Below, one piece after another: positions 57,936 to 64,000 of a stretch of DNA of 64,000 nt. This DNA is from an uncultured Ruminococcus sp. (lineage in GTDB: Bacteria > Bacillota > Clostridia > Oscillospirales > Ruminococcaceae). The notes under the pieces are model-generated. The model made no database searches and had not been told where the DNA came from. It saw only the letters and a list, made by a program, of their open reading frames with translations. The position numbers were made by a program, and so were the translations under genes. The stretch lies in contig CAMKMD010000015.1 in NCBI GenBank assembly GCA_946413815.1, positions 1 through 64,000 on the forward strand. Reading direction: 5' to 3'. Within the stretch, counting starts at the first letter, position 1. Each line of letters opens with the position of its first letter.

Positions 57936-57976
57936 AAGCCGCAGTCCCATGCCGGTGCGGCGGGAAACTGCGGCTT
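57936..57976 (-). terminator. Terminator of the ABC-2 exporter operon
   Basis: AAGCCGCAGT / ACTGCGGCTT stem with an inner GC-rich hairpin, followed on the minus strand by TTTTAT. Confidence 0.8.
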
Positions 57977-57996
57977 CTGAAGCTTATGCTGTATAA

Positions 57997-58800
57997 TTAC
58001 GAGCCTGTACCGTTATATCTTGTTGCTCCGCGCATCCATATCTTGTAGCTGATGAAGAACATTACTATGCCGACTACCGGCGAGAGCCACGAAAGAACAC
58101 TGGGCTCCTCCGGTCTGAGTATGACCAGTGCCGGATAGTATGCTATGAATGCAATAGGCATCAAGAAGGTAAAGATAAAGCGGAAGACCTGACTGAATAT
58201 GGTAACAGGGTATTTCGCATAGTCCTTGAGCTTCGTAACAAAGTCAAGGATGTAGAAACTGTTCTCTATCCAGAAACAGCTTGCGGCCGCGGCATTCTGA
58301 AGGGCTATCATAACGAGAGATGCTGATATAAGAAATACAACCATCTTCAGTATTGACAAAATGCTGCATTCAAGTCCGAGCTTTGCCCACGAGTAGGCTA
58401 TAGTACCGATACCGAAGGCAAGCTGTCCGAGACCCTTGATGTCGAATATCTCCGACTGATAGTAAAAGAATAGGTTAATGGGACGGAAGCAGTACTTTAT
58501 AAAGTCACCGGAGAACGCGTAGCGGCGCAGGTTCCAGTTGTTATCAAAGAGGCACTGCACAGGTGTTACTGCAACAAGCGAGAAACCATAAAGGAAGAGC
58601 ATCTCATAGTAGCCCCAGCCGTTGATCTCAGAGAAGTTGGTAAACAGTATCCAGAAGCTGACGAAGCCTGCTATATTCGTGAATATCATACCTATTGTGG
58701 AGATGATGAAATCCGCGCGGTAACTCATCTGACTTTTCAGATTCTGGGCGAGTATCTTGAAATAGATCCTTATGTAGAAGCCTAAACTCTTTCTTTTCAT
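57997..58800 (-). CDS. ABC-2 type transporter permease (second)
   Basis: 267 aa, six membrane helices. The N-terminus YIRIYFKILAQNLKSQMSYRADF and the loop FSGDFIKYCFRPINLFFYYQ match the DUF990/ABC-2 permease family, which forms exporters with a paired permease and one ATPase. Last gene of the operon, 4 bp after the first permease gene. Substrate unknown. Confidence 0.87.
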   Translation of the reverse strand: MKRKSLGFYIRIYFKILAQNLKSQMSYRADFIISTIGMIFTNIAGFVSFWILFTNFSEINGWGYYEMLFLYGFSLVAVTPVQCLFDNNWNLRRYAFSGDFIKYCFRPINLFFYYQSEIFDIKGLGQLAFGIGTIAYSWAKLGLECSILSILKMVVFLISASLVMIALQNAAAASCFWIENSFYILDFVTKLKDYAKYPVTIFSQVFRFIFTFLMPIAFIAYYPALVILRPEEPSVLSWLSPVVGIVMFFISYKIWMRGATRYNGTGS

Positions 58801-58804
58801 ATCA

Positions 58805-59608
58805 TCAGCCTCCGTTCACAGTGATCTGCTTTACGGATACGTTCCAGAAAAGCTTACTGATTACCGTCATTACCACACACCACATAAGCTGCGTGGCAAG
58901 TGTTGTAACGGCCTTCCTCACATCACCGGTGCTGTCAAGCAGAAGTGACAGCGGCGCATTATATATGGACTGGAAAGGCAGGTGATCAACTACTGCTCTG
59001 AGCTTGTCCGGAAAGAAAGCAAGGGGTATCGTAGCTCCTGAGAGAAGCATGATGATGACCTGTTTCATTATGTTTATGCCCCATATAGACTCAGTAAAGA
59101 GACATATCGTGCTTACAATAAAATCAATACTGTAGTTTATAAGGACAGCAAATACAAGTGCTATAAGGAACCAGACAATATTCATTCCGATATGTATCGC
59201 TCCGTGTGTCATTATCTCCACAGCGATAAAGGTAGGGATGAAGGTCATAAGAAAGTTCATCACCATACTTCCGGCCATTGACCAGAAGTAAAAGCTGCGG
59301 TATTCCATTGGTTTCAGAAGGTCGAGGACTATCTTGCCTGACTGTATGTCGCGGCCAATCATCCATACTGTATACATCTCGATTGAAGCTGCAAGTGCTG
59401 CCGCTAGAACAAGATAAATCAGCGTATCGTAGAAGGTCATGCCGTTCACGACCTCTGACGGGGATGAAGCGTATATAGCCTTCCACAGGAAATATACGAT
59501 AGTCAGATAGAGCAGGTTTCCGAGTACTATTACAACTGCGGACGCACGGTACTGCAAGGTCTCCATTGCTCCTGCACGGGTGAGTGTCAGATACTTTTTA
59601 AGGTTCAT
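58805..59608 (-). CDS. ABC-2 type transporter permease (first)
   Basis: 267 aa from ATG 59608, with GGGGGGAG upstream and overlapping the ATPase stop as ATGA; a longer frame start was rejected. Six membrane helices; the cytoplasmic IGRDIQSGKIVLDLLKPMEY segment is typical of the same permease family as its partner. The two permeases likely form a heterodimer. Confidence 0.87.
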   Translation of the reverse strand: MNLKKYLTLTRAGAMETLQYRASAVVIVLGNLLYLTIVYFLWKAIYASSPSEVVNGMTFYDTLIYLVLAAALAASIEMYTVWMIGRDIQSGKIVLDLLKPMEYRSFYFWSMAGSMVMNFLMTFIPTFIAVEIMTHGAIHIGMNIVWFLIALVFAVLINYSIDFIVSTICLFTESIWGINIMKQVIIMLLSGATIPLAFFPDKLRAVVDHLPFQSIYNAPLSLLLDSTGDVRKAVTTLATQLMWCVVMTVISKLFWNVSVKQITVNGG

Positions 59609-60606
59609 TCCACTCCCCCCTCGTATATCTTCTTTATGACTTCTTCTGTAGAGATCTCCTCGAGCTGCATATCCCTGATATCGTGCTTGTGACGAAGGAG
59701 ACTCAGTACATCGAGTACCTTTGACTTGTCCTCGTCTACAAGTACGGATATCCATTCCTCGTCAGAGCTTACCTTGAATTCAGGGAGCTCTTTTTCGATC
59801 TCTGAAGCGACTTTTCCCATATCTCCGGAGACACGTATCTTTAGTGTACGATATGAGCCGAAGAAGCCTTTCAGATGTTCAATATCATTGTCATAGAGCA
59901 TCTTGCCCTTGTCGATTATAACTATTCTGCGGCATAATGCGTCAACATCGCCCATATCATGAGTAGTAAGTATTACTGTAGTGTTCTTCTCCCTGTTGAG
60001 CGCCTGTATCAGTGTGCGTATCTTTGCCTTCATTGAGACGTCAAGTCCAATTGTGGGCTCATCAAGGAAGACTATCTTCGGATCGTGAAGAAAGGCTGCG
60101 AGTATATCGCTGAGCGTTCTCTGTCCGAGTGACATCTGTCTTACAGGTTTATGAAGGAGTTCTTCAATATTTACAAGCGAGCCGTAAAGCTTCATCATGG
60201 AATCGTACTGTTCATCGGATATCTGGTAGATATCCTTCAGCAGCTTGAACGACTCAACAAGAGGCAGTGCCCACCAGAGCTGCGAACGCTGACCGAATAC
60301 TACTCCGATCTCCTGTGCGTTCTGACTGCGGTTCTTGTACGGCACTCTGCCTCCGACGAGAAGCTCACCGGAGGTCGGTTCAAGTACTCCGGTCATCATC
60401 TTTATCGTGGTAGATTTGCCGGCGCCGTTAGGGCCGAGATATCCTACTATCTCGCCCTGCTGTACCTCCATGGTTATTCCATCCACGGCCTTTACTATTT
60501 TGTAGTCACGTGAAAACAGATCACGTAAACTTCCTTTCAGCCCCTCTCTTCGGTTCAGTACTTTGAACTCTTTTGTGATGTTGTTGAGACTGATTATTCC
60601 TGACAT
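59605..60606 (-). CDS. ABC transporter ATP-binding protein
   Basis: 333 aa from ATG 60606, preceded by AGAGGGATAG. Walker A GPNGAGKST (58-66), Q-loop, a signature close to MSLGQRT and Walker B IVFLDEPTIGLD are intact, followed by the H-loop TTHDM. A C-terminal extension of ~90 residues is typical of exporter ATPases. With two ABC-2 permeases it forms an exporter of unknown substrate. Controlled by a long leader. Confidence 0.92.
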   Translation of the reverse strand: MSGIISLNNITKEFKVLNRREGLKGSLRDLFSRDYKIVKAVDGITMEVQQGEIVGYLGPNGAGKSTTIKMMTGVLEPTSGELLVGGRVPYKNRSQNAQEIGVVFGQRSQLWWALPLVESFKLLKDIYQISDEQYDSMMKLYGSLVNIEELLHKPVRQMSLGQRTLSDILAAFLHDPKIVFLDEPTIGLDVSMKAKIRTLIQALNREKNTTVILTTHDMGDVDALCRRIVIIDKGKMLYDNDIEHLKGFFGSYRTLKIRVSGDMGKVASEIEKELPEFKVSSDEEWISVLVDEDKSKVLDVLSLLRHKHDIRDMQLEEISTEEVIKKIYEGGVE

Positions 60607-60790
60607 TTCTATCCCTCTTTTCGTGTCTTGTATATCCATGATCCGCTGATGTCAAGGATGAATGATCATACACAGGGAGCAACTCCTATACCATCCCTAC
60701 AGTTACTGCCCGTGGCTTTTCCGTCAGCGCACGGAAGTACACACCGTTGCCACAGGAAATAAAGCGGATGATATTGCCTGTTAATGATAT
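60607..60790 (-). ncRNA. Long structured 5' leader of the ABC-2 exporter operon
   Basis: About 184 nt between promoter and start codon. On the minus strand ATCATCC can pair with GGATGGT as a closing helix. Inside are CCTGTGGC/GCCACGGG, a TTCCGT/ACGGAA hairpin and a GGAG/CTCC hairpin near the ribosome site. Length and nested helices suggest a riboswitch or other cis-regulatory RNA. No known class was matched with confidence; see findings. Confidence 0.4.
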
Positions 60791-60796
60791 TTCATT

Positions 60797-60825
60797 ATTA
60801 TACCACTGGTTATAGGCTATGTCAA
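60797..60825 (-). promoter_or_regulatory. Sigma-A promoter of the ABC-2 exporter operon
   Basis: Minus strand TTGACA (60825-60820), 17-bp spacer, TATAAT (60802-60797). Confidence 0.85.
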
Positions 60826-60874
60826 GTTTCATTTCAGTTACAAAAATTTTTATAAGCAAATCTCTTCTTATGTC

Positions 60875-60903
60875 TTGATTTGCAGCATAAACTATGGTAT
60901 AAT
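60875..60903 (+). promoter_or_regulatory. Promoter of tRNA-Gly
   Basis: TTGATT (60875-60880), 17-bp spacer, TATAAT (60898-60903), 10 bp before the tRNA. Confidence 0.75.
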
Positions 60904-60912
60904 AAAAATAAT

Positions 60913-60984
60913 GCAGATATAGTATAGCGGCTATTACTTCAGTTTCCCAAACTGAGAAGGCGGGTTCGACCCCCGTTATCTGCT
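60913..60984 (+). tRNA. tRNA-Gly(CCC)
   Basis: Acceptor GCAGATA/TATCTGC, anticodon stem TCAGT/ACTGA with loop TTCCCAA giving CCC, T-loop TTCGACC. CCA is not encoded. Confidence 0.93.
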
Positions 60985-60990
60985 TCCGGA

Positions 60991-61022
60991 AAAGCCCCTC
61001 AGCTCAGATGCTGAGGGGCTTT
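60991..61022 (+). terminator. Terminator of tRNA-Gly
   Basis: AAAGCCCCTCAG / CTGAGGGGCTTT stem followed by ATTG; it may also end the converging dockerin gene. Confidence 0.8.
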
Positions 61023-61028
61023 ATTGTA

Positions 61029-62288
61029 TTATAGGGCATCAGTCAGTAACCTTCTCAGCTTTACAAGATCATAGGTATCTGTGGTGCCGTCCTTTATAAG
61101 GTCACCCGCCTGCCAGTCACGAAGCTGACCTCTTCCAAGAAGATATTCTGCGAGGGCGACGAGGTCGGAGATGCTGACCGTGCCGTCGGCATTGACATCT
61201 CCTTCAAGCTGTTCAAGGCTGAAGGCAGCGAAGCTGTCAGAAAGCTGCATGTCAGTGAAATAGTAATGGCTCCATGAAAAGAGGACGTTACTCTCCACCA
61301 GGTCGGCTGTAGCTGCGTAGTTTCTTCTGAGTTCATCTATTGACTTTGCTGCCATGGAAGTGCCAAAGCTTTCGTTGTTAATCCAGAAACGCATACGGTC
61401 TCGGACTGCCGCCTTCTGAGCCTGTGCCCATTCATGCATGACGGATGGGCTGTATTCCTTTCCTCCGCCGTCCTGAGGGGCATATATGTCAATGCTGCGG
61501 AATCCCGCTTCACCGGCAAGGTCAGAGAGAAAGGCTGTGAAGCCCTCCGGTGACGATACGTCAGGGTTCCAGAAAGGGCTTATCATAAGGGGTTTATCCC
61601 CTGCGGCTTTTATGCTTGCTCTTATGTTATCGCCGATGATGCGTGCGTATTCCCCTGCGTCCGTTCCGGAACATGCTGTATCTATATTCCATATCTCATT
61701 GACATAGTAATAACCTGCTATCTGTTCGCTGTATTCCGAACCGTAGCGCTCCTGTATCTCTTTGATGAGACCTGAGCAAAGCCCTGCGTTCTCTTTGCTC
61801 CAATCCTCGAAATATGTTCCTCCCGCATCATTTTTCTCAGGCAATCCCCAGCCATACTTCCACCAGATATCGTCATTGACAGTGCCTATCCAGAGCTGCA
61901 TATCATTTGCTTTTGCGGCTGACAGAGCAAGTTCAAGGGCATCGCCGCTGTTCTGTGAAGAGTGATATGTCATTTTATAGGATGATGGGTACATACAGAA
62001 GCTCTCTGTGTGCGGATAAGCGGAGCAGTCCTGTGGTGAGCTTCCTTCACTGCATTCTCCTCTTACTATATCATAGACGGACTGGAGTATCAGGGCATTG
62101 AATCCTGCATCTCCTGCCGCGTGGAATTCCTCGTTCCATCGCTCCTGAGTCCAGTCGCGGCAATACCAGTTCTGTATGAATGTTGCAGCAAAACGGCCTG
62201 ATCTGTGTTCCGCGTGCGATGTATCAGATGGTATAATTCCTGCACAGCATATCAGGGCAGCCGCAAAAGCCGCCACTATTCTTTTCAT
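61029..62288 (-). CDS. Secreted DUF4434-type putative glycoside hydrolase with C-terminal dockerin
   Basis: 419 aa. Signal peptide 1-26. Residues ~30-345 form a TIM-barrel-like domain (FAATFIQNWYCRDWTQERWNEEFHAAGDAGFNALILQS, IAGYYYVNEIWN, DIYAPQDGGG) that resembles DUF4434, a family placed among possible glycosidases; acidic residues in YYVNEIWN could be catalytic. The dockerin (~352-415) has GDVNADGTVSISDLVALAEYLL and DLIKDGTTDTYDLVKLRRLL. It lies right after the retron RT terminator and has an AAGGGG ribosome site but no clear promoter. Confidence 0.8.
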   Translation of the reverse strand: MKRIVAAFAAALICCAGIIPSDTSHAEHRSGRFAATFIQNWYCRDWTQERWNEEFHAAGDAGFNALILQSVYDIVRGECSEGSSPQDCSAYPHTESFCMYPSSYKMTYHSSQNSGDALELALSAAKANDMQLWIGTVNDDIWWKYGWGLPEKNDAGGTYFEDWSKENAGLCSGLIKEIQERYGSEYSEQIAGYYYVNEIWNIDTACSGTDAGEYARIIGDNIRASIKAAGDKPLMISPFWNPDVSSPEGFTAFLSDLAGEAGFRSIDIYAPQDGGGKEYSPSVMHEWAQAQKAAVRDRMRFWINNESFGTSMAAKSIDELRRNYAATADLVESNVLFSWSHYYFTDMQLSDSFAAFSLEQLEGDVNADGTVSISDLVALAEYLLGRGQLRDWQAGDLIKDGTTDTYDLVKLRRLLTDAL

Positions 62289-62308
62289 AAAATCACCCCT
62301 TAATGAAA

Positions 62309-62328
62309 AGGACGCCCGCAGGCGTCCT
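62309..62328 (-). terminator. Terminator after the retron RT
   Basis: AGGACGCC / GGCGTCCT stem immediately past the RT stop, followed on the minus strand by TTTTCATTA. Confidence 0.75.
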
Positions 62329-63282
62329 CTATTCTTTCATAAGCTCTTTTATCCGTGAGTAATACTCCTGCATTTCGGTATTGCTCCGGTCGGTCTGGAG
62401 GGCAAAGCCTATCCTGCCGAGCAGGGAACTGAGATACTGCTGCGGTGTCTCAGAGGAGCCGCGCCTTGCAAGAGACTCCTTAACACCGAACTTTGTGCAG
62501 TAATATACCTCCTGACGTATAGCCCGGCGGATTTCTCTCGGAACCTGCGGCTTCTCATTGACTACTATGCCTGTGACACGCTGCTGACCGGATCTTCCGA
62601 CTACAACGGTCTTTTTGTCGTTCAGGATAAAGCCCTGACGGCTGAGCCTCTTCCGTACTTCAGGAATTAGCTGCGTGGCCTTTACTGCTTCCCGGGTTCC
62701 GGAAAATGTCATATCATCGCAGTAACGTGTATAGGTTATGCCGTGTTTTAAACACCATCTGCCAAGCTGTTCATCAAAATGCTTCATTACAAGATTTGCG
62801 ATATACGGAGAGGTAGGCGCACCCTGTGGTAAAACACCGTTATATACGCAGAGATGTGTAAGAAGCGACGTTGCAGGCACAGAGAAACGGAACCTCTTCA
62901 TTACCGAATATACCATATCCTCATCGATACTGTCGAAAAAGCCGGATATATCAAGCTTGACGACATACTCTTTTCCTGTATGAGGGGATGCATTGTCAAG
63001 CAGAGAGAAGCCCTTTCGGTAAGCTGTAGCGTACTGAGAGACAGGAAGCTTATACAGGCAGAGTCCGAGTATGCGCCTTTGTACTGCTTTAAGATATCCG
63101 TTCGGAACACAGAGCACCCTGTCTTTTTTACTGCCTTTGCGAGGTATAACAACCTTATGATAATTTGAATACCGTTCTTCCTTGCGCTTTTTTCGAGGTG
63201 TACGATGGTTGCTGAGCATATAAAGCTTCTCAGGAGGCACATCAAGAATGACGGAAAGACGGATTACATCAAGATCGATCAT
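62329..63282 (-). CDS. Retron reverse transcriptase
   Basis: 317 aa, the usual size of retron RTs. The polymerase motifs are visible: KLDISGFFDSI with catalytic Asp111, LPQGAPTSP (151-159) and YCDD (187-190). Two retron hallmarks are present, NASPH (the NAxxH motif, 97-101) and VTG (236-238) in the X/Y region. The enzyme primes from a 2'-OH of its own ncRNA and makes msDNA. AAGGAG precedes ATG 63282, and the msr-msd RNA lies directly upstream on the same strand. No maturase or effector domain is fused. Confidence 0.93.
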   Translation of the reverse strand: MIDLDVIRLSVILDVPPEKLYMLSNHRTPRKKRKEERYSNYHKVVIPRKGSKKDRVLCVPNGYLKAVQRRILGLCLYKLPVSQYATAYRKGFSLLDNASPHTGKEYVVKLDISGFFDSIDEDMVYSVMKRFRFSVPATSLLTHLCVYNGVLPQGAPTSPYIANLVMKHFDEQLGRWCLKHGITYTRYCDDMTFSGTREAVKATQLIPEVRKRLSRQGFILNDKKTVVVGRSGQQRVTGIVVNEKPQVPREIRRAIRQEVYYCTKFGVKESLARRGSSETPQQYLSSLLGRIGFALQTDRSNTEMQEYYSRIKELMKE

Positions 63283-63299
63283 AGCTGCTCCTTATTTGA

Positions 63300-63466
63300 A
63301 TAAAAGCTGCCGGCACAAAGGATTCAAATATTCCGGAGGCGAATATTATTATTAACGAAGTTAATTGAAATTCGCCGGAGGTATCTTTGATTTTGCCGTT
63401 TTTCCAAAAAGCCCCGCGGCGACTCGCCGCAGTATGCAGTGCATATACGCTGCCGGCAGCTTTCTT
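63300..63466 (-). ncRNA. Retron msr-msd noncoding RNA
   Basis: Lies between the promoter and the RT. The a1 repeat AAAGCTGCCGGCA (63463-63451) and a2 repeat TGCCGGCAGCTTT (63315-63303) are perfect 13-bp complements. Right after a1 is an AGC trinucleotide (63451-63449), the usual context of the priming guanosine. msr hairpins: GTATATGC..GCATAC (63448-63432) and GCGGCG/CGCCGC (63430-63416). The probable msd is a long hairpin at 63380-63333 with GGCGAAT/ATTCGCC and TTAAC/GTTAA stems. Confidence 0.82.
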
Positions 63467-63473
63467 TGGGTAC

Positions 63474-63502
63474 ATTATATCACAGTAAAAATCAGATGTC
63501 AA
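63474..63502 (-). promoter_or_regulatory. Sigma-A promoter of the retron
   Basis: Minus strand TTGACA (63502-63497), 17-bp spacer, TATAAT (63479-63474). TSS expected near 63467, at the start of the a1 repeat. Confidence 0.85.
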
Positions 63503-63518
63503 GAATATCAGCACACGA

Positions 63519-64000
63519 TCAATCGAGTTCTAAATCTTCATTCTGCTTGATGATATAAGCATTGAGGAGCTTTTCCATGATAGCATCCTTACGCTCTATA
63601 GATCTCTCACGGACATCGAGACGTTCATTGAGACGGTGGATCTGTCCCTTCAGGTGTGCTACATTGCGCTCATAGGCGTTCTTCTGCTCTTCGAACTTTA
63701 TCATCATGAATTCTATAGTCTGATTCTTGTCGTGGATTATCTGTTTCAGGGCGTTGACCTCGTCAAGTCCGCTGGTATCACCGTAAAGGTCGAGTAGTAC
63801 ATCCGCAAGAGGTGCGATTGAATCCTGATAGCGGAAGTTGAAATCCTCTGAGCCTTCGGAGAACACTCTCTTTACTGTTGCTTCAGATACGAATTTACCC
63901 TTTGCTTCGAGCAGTTCCATTATTTTTGAAACGGAAAGTCCCTGCTCCGCCTTTACCTTCTTGAGTCTTTCGATAGTCGTTTTTTTCAGCTTTTCGATTT
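63519..64000 (-). CDS. HTH / coiled-coil protein upstream of the retron (5' end outside the window)
   Basis: The frame stays open to the window edge, so at least 160 residues are visible. The N-terminal part (IERLKKVKAEQGLSVSKIMELL, then FVSEATVKRVF) looks like a helix-turn-helix. The C-terminal ~75 residues are a coiled coil (MMIKFEEQKNAYERNVAHLKGQIHRLNERLDVRERS). It ends ~17 bp before the retron -35 box with no terminator between, so read-through is possible. It could be a retron accessory protein or an independent regulator; an ATG at 63920 is internal, not necessarily the start. Confidence 0.6.
   Translation of the reverse strand, partial: IEKLKKTTIERLKKVKAEQGLSVSKIMELLEAKGKFVSEATVKRVFSEGSEDFNFRYQDSIAPLADVLLDLYGDTSGLDEVNALKQIIHDKNQTIEFMMIKFEEQKNAYERNVAHLKGQIHRLNERLDVRERSIERKDAIMEKLLNAYIIKQNEDLELD

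Noticed and set aside
60607..60790. Assignment of the exporter leader as a cobalamin, FMN or c-di-GMP-I riboswitch
   Set aside because: Short stretches (CGGTG, GCTGACGG, AAAGCCACGGG, CAGTAACTG, GGATGG) recall these classes, but the full set of conserved elements and helix order does not match any of them by eye.

Overview
The window looks like a chromosomal segment of an anaerobic, fibre-degrading, cellulosome-type Ruminococcus (Ruminococcus flavefaciens-like; genus inferred, species not determined). The grounds are six secreted proteins with dockerin or dockerin-like ends, an expansin, an L-arabinose uptake and catabolism locus, low-to-moderate GC, many near-consensus sigma-A promoters with 17-bp spacers, and strong Rho-independent terminators between nearly all transcription units. 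No insertion sequence or CRISPR array was seen.

Layout. 1-6.0 kb: tRNA-Ser; a VanW-like / YqeG / TIM-barrel operon divergent from a polysaccharide flippase; a lipoprotein with a small alarmone synthetase. 6.1-10.4 kb: a cotJA-cotJB-cotJC spore-coat operon whose cotJC gene is split by a 3,125-bp serine-recombinase element carrying a TetR regulator, an isochorismatase-like hydrolase, an 86-aa ORF and the recombinase. The first seven cotJC codons lie directly after cotJB and the rest lies at the far end. Recombination at a shared AA dinucleotide restores a 203-codon cotJC in frame, and the joined element ends form a strong dyad. This is the layout of a developmental, skin-like intervening element and is the main discovery. 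10.5-16.5 kb: Crp/Fnr regulator, L-lactate dehydrogenase, a small dockerin protein, a two-component system, an ArsR regulator. 16.6-27.3 kb: araD, araA, kinase, four-gene sugar ABC importer, AraC- and AraR-type regulators with matching operators. 27.5-32.7 kb: SpoU methylase, BFD-like ferredoxin, an ECF sigma / membrane anti-sigma / solute-binding lipoprotein operon, and a short orphan transcript.

33.7-36.8 kb: a complete preQ1/queuosine operon (queD-queE-folE-queC-queF) behind a leader ending in a terminator, probably a riboswitch. 36.8-42.5 kb: XRE-cupin regulator with an acyl-CoA synthetase, an acyltransferase, and a membrane protein with a degenerate P-loop. 42.6-50.5 kb: a 1,324-aa dockerin protein with a C-type lectin domain, three tRNAs, ThrE exporter, two dockerin-like paralogs. 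50.6-57.8 kb: 37-aa peptide, expansin, glutamine synthetase with an ANTAR regulator, a Big2-dockerin protein, an FAD reductase. 58-61 kb: ABC-2 exporter with a long structured leader, tRNA-Gly. 61-64 kb: a DUF4434-dockerin protein and a complete retron (ncRNA plus reverse transcriptase), preceded by an HTH/coiled-coil gene cut by the window end.

Functionally the window joins plant-fibre attachment and breakdown with arabinose catabolism. It also holds two DNA-level systems, the cotJC element and the retron. All calls come from reading the sequence; no database search was run.
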